Of a DNA stretch of 64,000 bases, positions 33,893 to 40,714 are shown piece after piece; position 1 is the stretch's first letter; each line of letters begins with the position of its first letter. A program made the position numbers and the translations under genes. The stretch is from assembly GCF_014646195.1 (NCBI RefSeq), contig NZ_BMMZ01000005.1, positions 294,368 to 358,367 on the forward strand, in the 5' to 3' direction. A model generated the notes under the pieces. The model was given only the letters and a program-made list of their open reading frames with translations, had not been told where the DNA came from and ran no database searches. Source of the stretch: Microlunatus endophyticus (GTDB lineage Bacteria; Actinomycetota; Actinomycetes; Propionibacteriales; Propionibacteriaceae).

Positions 33893-34794
33893 GGGGCCGG
33901 GACGGATGGGAACGACCTCACGCGAGATGGGCTACCCACACCGCGTATTCCGATCCCGGCCGGCACGCAGAGCTTGTGGGGGCGTTGCCGCAGGGTGCAG
34001 AGACCGCGTGCGCCGTGGCGCGCAACGTGATCGGCCACTTCGGCACGGACTTCGTGAATCTCACGGAGGCCCGGCGTGACGAGGTCAATCTGCGATCGGT
34101 GGCGCGCATCCTCGACGTCGACCAGGCACGTCACCCGTACGGGCTCGATTTGCCCCGCGACCGCCAGGGCCGCGTAGCCGGCTGCTGCCGTGATCACTCG
34201 GTCTTCGTCGTCGGCCTCCTGCGGGAACAAGGAACACCGGCACGCACCAGGGTCGGCTTCGCCGACTATTTGATACCCGATCGACGAGTTGATCATGTCG
34301 TCGTCGACTACCGGGCGGCGGGACGTTGGATCCGGACTGACCCGGAGATGGCGCCAGGCACCGTGCCGTTCGACCCCGCAGATATGAAGATCGAATCTGA
34401 TGGCCGGTTCCAGACAGCGGCAGAGGCATGGCAGTCCTGTCGACATGATCCTGACAATCTCGATCGCTATCTGGTGCCGCCCGGGTCAGGGTTTGCGGAC
34501 GCAGCACATGTCATCAGGGCTTACGTGGCATTGGAGCTGGCGCACTGGTGTGGGCAGGAACTGCTGCTCTGGGATACCTGGCCGGACCTCGACGCCTTCG
34601 ATGCTGATCTTGTCGACCGGGTCGCACGCCTTCTGGTTGCGGCCGACACGGGAGACAAGGCAAGTGAGGTTGAACTCACCGCGATCTACCACCGCTTCGG
34701 CCCGCACGGAACCGTCACCCAGCTGTCACCCTTCGGCAAACCGCCCCGGCAGGTCAGGATCGAAACAGAACCCAACGATCGCCAGCAGCCGTGA
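33889..34794 (+). CDS. Transglutaminase-like superfamily protein, 301 aa
   Basis: Papain-fold protein with the transglutaminase triad: Cys99 or Cys100 in GRVAGCCRDHSVF, His136 in RVDHVVVDYRAAGRW and Asp151 in IRTDPEM, spaced as in bacterial transglutaminase-core domains. The N-terminal part (ARWATHTAYSDPGRHAELVG) is typical of an uncharacterised actinobacterial subgroup. The C-terminal 120 residues are helical with no match. The TTG at 33889 overlaps the previous stop; no ATG/GTG start fits better. Whether it crosslinks, deamidates or hydrolyses peptides is unknown. Confidence 0.75.
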   Translation: MRGRDGWERPHARWATHTAYSDPGRHAELVGALPQGAETACAVARNVIGHFGTDFVNLTEARRDEVNLRSVARILDVDQARHPYGLDLPRDRQGRVAGCCRDHSVFVVGLLREQGTPARTRVGFADYLIPDRRVDHVVVDYRAAGRWIRTDPEMAPGTVPFDPADMKIESDGRFQTAAEAWQSCRHDPDNLDRYLVPPGSGFADAAHVIRAYVALELAHWCGQELLLWDTWPDLDAFDADLVDRVARLLVAADTGDKASEVELTAIYHRFGPHGTVTQLSPFGKPPRQVRIETEPNDRQQP

Positions 34795-34909
34795 TGGCTG
34801 TCTGGCAAAGTGATGCGCCGGCCGGAAGCGAGGCAGCCTCTTGGCTCCCTCGCAAGGAGAGGACTTAAACCCATCGCGACCGTGTGGGGCCGGCGATAAT
34901 CTCGGGCGC

Positions 34910-35902
34910 GTGGGTCTCCCGGAACGCCGGCAGTATTCGCAGCGACTCGGCGTCATCGAGGCAACGCAGCTGGACACTGTCGCCGAGCAGTTCGGAATCG
35001 GCACGATCGTCGACGTGTGGACGCCCAGCGGCGGACTGTTCGGCCAGATCCTGATGCTGGAGACGACCGACGGTCGCTACGTGTTCCGGGGCAACCCACA
35101 TGGTCATACGCACCTCACCAAGGAACGACGCGTTGCCCGTCTGATCCACGAGCGATCGCAATTGCCGGCGGCGTGGCCGTACCGGATCAGTGACGACGCG
35201 ACGTTGTTCGGCTGGACGTACGCGATCATGCCCATGCTCCCCGGTACCTGCGGCCGGGACCTCTGGGCGAGCGCTGACCCAACCGAACGCGTCGGGCTGG
35301 CCGAGTCCGCGGGGCGCGGGCTGGCGATGCTGCACGAAGTGACAGCTCCGATGCACGCTGTCTATGACCCACAGGTCGACGACTTCGTGCCCGTGACCAC
35401 TGACTTCACGACCTGGTGGCTGGAACGTCTGGATGACACCCGCACCGAGTGCCGGGCGGCGGATGCACTCTCATCCGAGGCTGAACGATTCATCGACGGG
35501 GTTGTCGAGCGCGATCTGCCCGGACTCACCGTGCCCTTCACACCTGCGCTCGTCCATCATGACTTCAAGCCGGGCAACCTCAATTTCACGCCCACAAAGG
35601 ATTCCTTCGAGCCTTCCGGCGTGTTCGACCTGTTCGAGGCCTACATCGCCGACCCGGAAGAGGATCTCGTCCGCATGCTCTGGGAGGTGGAGACCGACGC
35701 TCAGCGACGAGCATTCATCGACGGCTACACCGACAGCGGACCGCTTCGCGACGGTGCAGCCGACCGCCTCGAGCTCTACGCATTGGCCGACTGGCTCGTG
35801 ATCTGGGCGTACGGCAGGCGCAATCAGCTCTGGTTCAACGATGTGACATTCGAGGAGAGTTTCGGGCCGATCCTGGCTCGCGCCCGGCAGGCGGTCTCCT
35901 AG
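34910..35902 (+). CDS. Aminoglycoside-phosphotransferase-fold protein (APH/ChoK-like), 330 aa
   Basis: ATP-dependent small-molecule or protein kinase fold. The nucleotide strands are at the N-terminus (IVDVWTPSGGLFGQILMLET, YVFRGNPHGH with no classical Lys visible beyond R). The catalytic loop is LVHHDFKPGNLNF (H216-H-D218-x4-N223), followed by the metal Asp in GVFDLFEAYIADPEEDLVRM. WDDxEx choline-kinase features are absent. GTG at 34910 follows GATAAT by 9 bases, suggesting a leaderless transcript separate from the upstream pair, though the 115-bp gap also allows readthrough. Substrate unknown. Confidence 0.8.
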   Translation: MGLPERRQYSQRLGVIEATQLDTVAEQFGIGTIVDVWTPSGGLFGQILMLETTDGRYVFRGNPHGHTHLTKERRVARLIHERSQLPAAWPYRISDDATLFGWTYAIMPMLPGTCGRDLWASADPTERVGLAESAGRGLAMLHEVTAPMHAVYDPQVDDFVPVTTDFTTWWLERLDDTRTECRAADALSSEAERFIDGVVERDLPGLTVPFTPALVHHDFKPGNLNFTPTKDSFEPSGVFDLFEAYIADPEEDLVRMLWEVETDAQRRAFIDGYTDSGPLRDGAADRLELYALADWLVIWAYGRRNQLWFNDVTFEESFGPILARARQAVS

Positions 35903-36206
35903 CCGCCCGGACGCAGGTCAGTCCTGCGGATGTTCCCCACGCAGAAGATGTGATGGGCCAGAAGTGATCGACAGCGACAGAGGTTCTCCCGTCAGGACAT
36001 CGTCGCCGAGCGCGACGAACACTTCCTTTCCCCCGCCGCCTACGCGCCATAACCGCTGACAGCTATCTCGTCGGGACGAATCCGCGGCACAACCGGTTCT
36101 GCGCAGGCGCCCTGTCCGGTTCGTCGTGCTCGCTCCACGGTTGGCCGAGGCACTGGTTCGTGACCACCGGTGGCCGATTCCCACCGACCGTGGTAAGACT
36201 TCGGCC
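35903..36206. other. Intergenic region of 304 bp without a supported gene
   Basis: A minus-strand frame ending near 35918 reads KEVFVALGDDVLTGEPLSLS and then ITSGPSHLLRGEHPQD, which is protein-like, with GGGGGAAAGGAA before a GTG. It is only about 35 codons and matches nothing I recognise. It may be a small gene or a remnant. Confidence 0.35.
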
Positions 36207-36374
36207 ATGGCAAGGACACTGCCGGTCGTGATCTGGGTAGTGGCGATGGCGGTCATGATCATCGCCGTCGATATCGTGTTCTTCAGACATCACTTCTGGC
36301 CGCGGCTGGCAGCGAATATCGGCATCGTCCTGCTCGTCGGGGCCTTCTACTTCAGGTTTCGCGCCGATCTATGA
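36207..36374 (+). CDS. Small two-helix membrane protein, 55 aa
   Basis: MARTLPVVIWVVAMAVMIIA opens a membrane segment that ends before VDIVFFRHHFWPRLA; ANIGIVLLVGAFYFRFRADL is a second. This MARTxPVVxWVVAMxVxIVAVDxxFFRxxFWxRLxxNIGIVLVFxAFYxRF pattern is common to small uncharacterised actinobacterial membrane proteins. ATG at 36207 stands 8 bases after TAAGAC, without ribosome site, so a leaderless mRNA is likely. Function unknown. Confidence 0.75.
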   Translation: MARTLPVVIWVVAMAVMIIAVDIVFFRHHFWPRLAANIGIVLLVGAFYFRFRADL

Positions 36375-36431
36375 CAGCTGCGATCCCAGCTCGGCAACCA
36401 GGATCACGAATCGGCCCCGTTCCTGGTCATC

Positions 36432-37145
36432 GTGGATGAGGCGCGACTGTTACAGGTGGGTGCGGGAGCGTTCTCACTCCTCGGCCTGGGGCTGACGATG
36501 GGATTCAGCCCGACGTTGTACGGCATCTCGCTCCACCTGCTGACCCGAGATCGAAGGGCGACGTCGGCGATCCGATGGATGGTCGTCGGACTGGCCGCGG
36601 GTTCCACCGTGATGGTCGTGCTCTTTCAGTTCATCGATCCCGGGAATCTCGAGCTCCTGCTGAGACACCAGGTCGCCGCTCTGTTGTTGCGGCGTGGTGT
36701 GGACCTGGTGTCTGGAGCACTGTTGATCGGCGCATCGATCGTTGTCGCGCTTCGGCTCCACGAGGATCGGGTCCGTCCGCCCGGCCCCGTCCATCACCGG
36801 CAATCCGGCGCCGGCGGCCACCGATGGCAGTACTTCGTGATCGGAATGTCCAACACGGTGCTCGGCGTGAGTGGCATCGCGACGATGTATCTGACGGGTC
36901 GAGTGGTATCCGGAACCGGTCGAGACCTGGTCGAGAGAGTGCTCCTCTACGCGGTGTTCCTGGTTGCCCTGGTCGGCCCGTATCTCATCGTCGCTCACCT
37001 GTGGACCAGGCTTGCGCGGTTCGCCGCCTCTGTCACCCGCTGCTACGACGTGGTTGCGCGAGTGGACTTCCACTGGCTGGCCGCGGGCGGCTTGCTGCTG
37101 GCCGGCCTGCTGTTCCTCTCACTGGGACTCTGGCGCCCCGTCTGA
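36432..37145 (+). CDS. Six-helix membrane protein of unknown function, 237 aa
   Basis: Six hydrophobic segments: near residues 8-30 (GAFSLLGLGLTMGFSPTLYG), 46-66 (AIRWMVVGLAAGSTVMVVLF), 84-107, 132-152 (QYFVIGMSNTVLGVSGIATM), 164-190 and 213-234. A hydrophilic loop (LHEDRVRPPGPVHHRQSGAGG) lies between the halves, so the protein looks like a two-times-three-helix arrangement, as in GAP/LysE-type exporters. That assignment is weak. Start GTG at 36432 without clear ribosome site. Monocistronic between a small membrane protein and the convergent M56 gene. Confidence 0.6.
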   Translation: MDEARLLQVGAGAFSLLGLGLTMGFSPTLYGISLHLLTRDRRATSAIRWMVVGLAAGSTVMVVLFQFIDPGNLELLLRHQVAALLLRRGVDLVSGALLIGASIVVALRLHEDRVRPPGPVHHRQSGAGGHRWQYFVIGMSNTVLGVSGIATMYLTGRVVSGTGRDLVERVLLYAVFLVALVGPYLIVAHLWTRLARFAASVTRCYDVVARVDFHWLAAGGLLLAGLLFLSLGLWRPV

Positions 37146-37167
37146 CCATTGGGAGCCCAGGCCCGCA

Positions 37168-38001
37168 TCAGGCAGCAAGCGCCAGCCGCTCCGCACGCAG
37201 CGACAGCGTGGCATTCTGACCGTCGGCACCCAGCTTGGTCAGCGCCGATATCATCTCGGTACGACCGCAGCGGCGCGCCGCGGCATCGTCGGCGATCAAC
37301 TCGATCAGCAACGCGGTCGCCCGGGTCAACTCCCGGGCCGCGCGGACGCCCGGGAAGCAGGCGCGGTTCAGCACCGCGAGCCGGGAGAAGATCAGATGGC
37401 GCCTGAGCAGGTGGGCGCGTTCGTGCTCGATGATCGCCCGCCGCTCCCCCGCAGTCAGCGCCAGATCGATCGCGGCGGAGACGATCACTCCATCACCCAG
37501 GCCGCCGAGACTGCAGGCGATCGAATTGCGGCCGGCGATGTAGGTGACCGGAAGGCCGTCGACCAACTCGCGGCGGTAGCCGGATCGGGCCACCAGGGCG
37601 TCCAGGTCGGCGCGCAGCCGACGCTGATCGCCGATCAGCTCCCGGGCCCGGGTCGCCACCAGGCTGATCAGCGCGCCGGCGACCGCCAGCGTCGTCCAAC
37701 CCAGCACGATGCCGGTGACACGTACGACAGTGTCCAGGCCCGGCGTCGACCGGAAGCCGAAGGTGGTCGCGAGCAGGTCGGCGCCGTACGACGGTTGTTC
37801 GGCCTGGATCCGCCAGCCGAGCCAGATGCCGATCCCGCCGGACCCGGCTGCCGCCAGCACCCCGGTCAGGAAGATCGAATACCACAGCGTCAGACACAGC
37901 CGCGGCCGGAAGATCCGCCAGCCGCCGCGGGTCAGCACCTGCGGCGCGGCCAGCAGCGTGATCAAGGCGTACGACGCCAGCGCCAGTGCGATGATCATCA
38001 T
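37168..38001 (-). CDS. M56-family (BlaR1-like) membrane metallopeptidase, 277 aa
   Basis: Integral membrane zinc peptidase. Four membrane helices (LALASYALITLLAAPQVLT, LTLWYSIFLTGVLAAAGSGG, VVRVTGIVLGWTTLAVAGAL and one after) flank the protease loop with IIEHERAHLLRRH (HExxH), preceded by NSIACSLGGLGDGVIVSAAI and followed by LIADDAAARRCG, whose E/D would be the third ligand region. No penicillin-binding sensor domain is present, so the signal differs from that of BlaR1. ATG 38001 overlaps the blaI-type gene by 4 bp. It may cleave or regulate the BlaI-type repressor. Confidence 0.87.
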   Translation of the reverse strand: MMIIALALASYALITLLAAPQVLTRGGWRIFRPRLCLTLWYSIFLTGVLAAAGSGGIGIWLGWRIQAEQPSYGADLLATTFGFRSTPGLDTVVRVTGIVLGWTTLAVAGALISLVATRARELIGDQRRLRADLDALVARSGYRRELVDGLPVTYIAGRNSIACSLGGLGDGVIVSAAIDLALTAGERRAIIEHERAHLLRRHLIFSRLAVLNRACFPGVRAARELTRATALLIELIADDAAARRCGRTEMISALTKLGADGQNATLSLRAERLALAA

Positions 38002-38360
38002 CGGCGCCGCGTCCGGCCTTCCAGTGCGCGACGCAGGACCTCGGCATCGGAGTTGTCCAGATCACCGGCGAAGCGCAACAACACCGCCTGTCGATCGCCG
38101 GTCTCCTGCAACGACTGCAACATCGCCCCGACGATCCGGTCCGATTCCGACTGCGCGGCGGAGAAGGTGATGTTGGTCCGGGCATCGGACCGGTTCACCA
38201 GTCCCTTGCGGCGCAGCCGGTCCAACACCGTGAGCAGGGTGGTGATGGCGGGCGCGTCAGCGCCGAAGCCGGCCTGGATCTCCTTGGCCGTACGCGGCCG
38301 GTCGGCATCCCAGAGCTGACGCATCACGTCCGCCTCGAGCTGACCGCGATCGCGTGCCAT
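37998..38360 (-). CDS. BlaI/MecI/CopY-family repressor, 120 aa
   Basis: Winged-helix repressor: LEADVMRQLWDADRPRTAKE, IQAGFGADAPAITTLLTVLD, RLRRKGLVNRSDARTNITFS. The family dimerises by its C-terminal helices and is inactivated by proteolysis. ATG at 38360 follows GGAGAAGGAGG. A 19-bp operator-like palindrome lies 20 bp upstream, consistent with autoregulation of the BlaI-M56 operon. No beta-lactamase or copper gene is adjacent. Confidence 0.92.
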   Translation of the reverse strand: MARDRGQLEADVMRQLWDADRPRTAKEIQAGFGADAPAITTLLTVLDRLRRKGLVNRSDARTNITFSAAQSESDRIVGAMLQSLQETGDRQAVLLRFAGDLDNSDAEVLRRALEGRTRRR

Positions 38361-38380
38361 GGATGCCTCCTTCTCCCGCC

Positions 38381-38399
38381 GTTCTACAGCTGGTAGAAC
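38381..38399. promoter_or_regulatory. Palindrome GTTCTAC-N5-GTAGAAC upstream of the BlaI-type gene
   Basis: GTTCTAC (38381-38387), AGCTG, GTAGAAC (38393-38399), a perfect 7-bp inverted repeat 20 bp before the start codon. BlaI/MecI operators have a TACA/TGTA dyad core, and CTAC/GTAG here is similar, so it is probably the autoregulatory site. Confidence 0.65.
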
Positions 38400-38412
38400 A
38401 CTACCGCCCCGG

Positions 38413-40680
38413 TCATTCCGCCGACACGGGGACGGCGGTGGCCACCCGCCGACGAGCGACCGCCAGCACCGAAGCCAGGCCGCCGATCACCATCCAGACC
38501 AGCAGCACCCCGAACTCGTGACCGGGCGAGGAGTTCCCCGTGACGATCGCCCGGACGCCGTCCAGCGCCGGTGTGATCGGCAGATAGGACAGCGCGCCGG
38601 CAAATGCGTCCGGCAGGGCGTTGGTCAGCGACCCTGCCACCGCCATCACGACGACCGCGGTTGAGATGAACCGTCCGACGCCGCCGAACCAGGCCACCAG
38701 CGCTTGGTTGAGCACGGCGAACGTGACCGCGGTGAACACCGAGAAGCCGAGCAGGCCGACCGCACGTCCGGCGGACAGGTCCAGCAGCACCGACATCAAG
38801 GCCGACAAGATCACCGCCTGCGCGGCGCCGATGATCACGCCGGGTGCCACGCCCTCCAATGCCAACCTGGCCGAGGATTTCTGCGAGCCGAACACATCGG
38901 AGCTGACGGCGCGCACGACGAGATAGGTCGCCAGGCCGCCGACCCACAGCGCCAGGGCGAGCAGCAACGTCGTGGTCGTCGCATTGGCGAAGAGCCCGTC
39001 GGGCTGGTTACCGGCCACCGGCGCACTGACCACCTTGGCCAACTGCGTGCGGTCGTTCTTGGAGTAGGTCGGGATCTGGTCGGCGGCCTTCTTCAGCCCG
39101 GTCGCCAACTGGCTGCTGCCGGTTGCGAGCTTGCCGCTTCCGTCGTGCAGCTTGGACAGGCCGTCGCTGAGTTGGCCTGCGCCGGTGGCCGACTGGGCTG
39201 TGCCCGTGGCGAGCTGATTGCCCGCGTCGTCCAGCTTGCCGAAACCCGTCGCCAGTTTCGTCGCACCGGTGCTGAGCTGGTCGGCTCCCTTGGAGAGCTT
39301 GCCGGTGCCGGTGGCCAGTTTGCCGATCCCGGTGTGAAGACCGTCGATTCCCTTGTCCAGCGACTTCGCACCCGAGGCCAGGCCCTTGGCGCCGGTGTTG
39401 ACCTGCTCGCCGGCGTCGCCGAGTTTGCCGGCCGAGTCGGACAGCCGGGTGGACCCGGATTCCAGCGGCTTGGCGCCCGCCTCGATCTGCATCGCCGGTC
39501 CGGGCTTGGCCTTCGTCCCGACCAGCCCCTGCTGCAGGCCGTCGGCGACGCCGGCGGCTCCGGCCTTCATTCCGGCGGCGAAGATCTGGCAGTTGGCGGA
39601 CCCGGGTGTGAACCCGGCGGCGACGCAAGCCTGGGTTGTTGCGGTGTCGGAGGAAACACCCTCACGCGCCGTTGCGATGGCCGGCTTGATACTGCCGGCG
39701 AATTTCGCGGAGCCCTGGGCGTACTCGTTGACACCGTCGGCGTACGAGCCGAGGCCGTCGGTCAGCTTGGTGACGCCGGAGGTGTACTTCTTCACGCCCT
39801 TGGCGTAGGTCTTGACGCCCTTGGTGTAGTCGTCCATGCCCTCGGCGAGCTTGCCTGCGCCGGTGTCCAGCTTGCCGACACCGGTATCGGTCTGCTGGAT
39901 CCCGTCCGCCAACCCGGATACGCCGGTCGCCAGCTGCGTGACGCCGGTGTCGGTCTGACTGAGCCCGTCCGACAACCGACCGGTGCCGCTGCTCAACTGC
40001 TGCATCCCGGTGGACAGCGACTTCGCGCCGTCGGCGGACTTCCCGATTCCGTCGTCGAGCTGTGATACCCCGGTGGACAGCGACTTCGCGCCGTCGGCGG
40101 ACTTCTGGATGCCCTGCTGGGTCTGGTTGAAGCCGAGATACAGATTGTCCAGATACTGCTTGGTCAGTTCCCCGTTCAGCGAGCTGACCGCGGCACTGGA
40201 GATCGCCGAGGCGATCGCCGAATCGGTCACGCCCGACACCTTCGACGTCTGGACATCCAGGGTTGCCTGCTGGGCCTGTGATCCCTTGTTTGCGGCGTAT
40301 GAGGTCGCGTCCTTGGAGAAATCCTTGGGGATCGTCACGACTGCTGCGTACCGGCCATCGGCCAGTCCGTCGGCAGCGTCGTCGGCATCACTGATCACCC
40401 AGGTGAAATTCTGATCATCTTTCTGGTCAGCCTTTTGATCACTGGTGCCACCCTTGACGAGCCCGGACGCCAGCTGGCGGCCCAGCGGCACGGTCTGACC
40501 GTCGACCTTCACCGGCTGGTCGGTGTTGACGATCGCCGCCTGCACCTTGTCCCAGCGCGAGGTGGAATTCCAGGTTGCGGCCAGGAATCCGGCGGCGACC
40601 ATGATCGGCACCAACAGTGCGCCGATCAGTGAGACCCACCCGAGGCGACGGCTTCCGGTCGTGCGTTCCAGGTTGATCAT
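38413..40680 (-). CDS. YhgE/Pip-type ABC-2-like membrane protein with long coiled-coil repeat region, 755 aa
   Basis: Large membrane protein related to phage-infection protein YhgE; role likely in export with the MMPL partner. First helix near residue 18 (VSLIGALLVPIMVAAGFLAA), then an extracytoplasmic domain (VNTDQPVKVDGQTVPLGRQL). Next, about 350 residues of imperfect heptad-like repeats, mainly GxxxLxxGxxxLxxG (TGVSQLDDGIGKSADGAKSL, GTGKLSKGADQLSTGATKLA). Last, a C-terminal ABC-2 membrane domain with five or six helices. ATG at 40680 (GAGGACGAACCG). The gene begins 34 bp after the MMPL gene stop, so it is in the same operon and presumably under the divergent TetR. Confidence 0.9.
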   Translation of the reverse strand: MINLERTTGSRRLGWVSLIGALLVPIMVAAGFLAATWNSTSRWDKVQAAIVNTDQPVKVDGQTVPLGRQLASGLVKGGTSDQKADQKDDQNFTWVISDADDAADGLADGRYAAVVTIPKDFSKDATSYAANKGSQAQQATLDVQTSKVSGVTDSAIASAISSAAVSSLNGELTKQYLDNLYLGFNQTQQGIQKSADGAKSLSTGVSQLDDGIGKSADGAKSLSTGMQQLSSGTGRLSDGLSQTDTGVTQLATGVSGLADGIQQTDTGVGKLDTGAGKLAEGMDDYTKGVKTYAKGVKKYTSGVTKLTDGLGSYADGVNEYAQGSAKFAGSIKPAIATAREGVSSDTATTQACVAAGFTPGSANCQIFAAGMKAGAAGVADGLQQGLVGTKAKPGPAMQIEAGAKPLESGSTRLSDSAGKLGDAGEQVNTGAKGLASGAKSLDKGIDGLHTGIGKLATGTGKLSKGADQLSTGATKLATGFGKLDDAGNQLATGTAQSATGAGQLSDGLSKLHDGSGKLATGSSQLATGLKKAADQIPTYSKNDRTQLAKVVSAPVAGNQPDGLFANATTTTLLLALALWVGGLATYLVVRAVSSDVFGSQKSSARLALEGVAPGVIIGAAQAVILSALMSVLLDLSAGRAVGLLGFSVFTAVTFAVLNQALVAWFGGVGRFISTAVVVMAVAGSLTNALPDAFAGALSYLPITPALDGVRAIVTGNSSPGHEFGVLLVWMVIGGLASVLAVARRRVATAVPVSAE

Positions 40681-40714
40681 CGGTTCGTCCTCGGGATGTC
40701 TCGGAGCTTCTTGA

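Noticed and set aside
38704..40065. 453-codon plus-strand repetitive frame with QLADTG-like repeats
   Set aside because: It is the antisense of the GxxxLxxG coiled-coil repeats in the YhgE/Pip gene.
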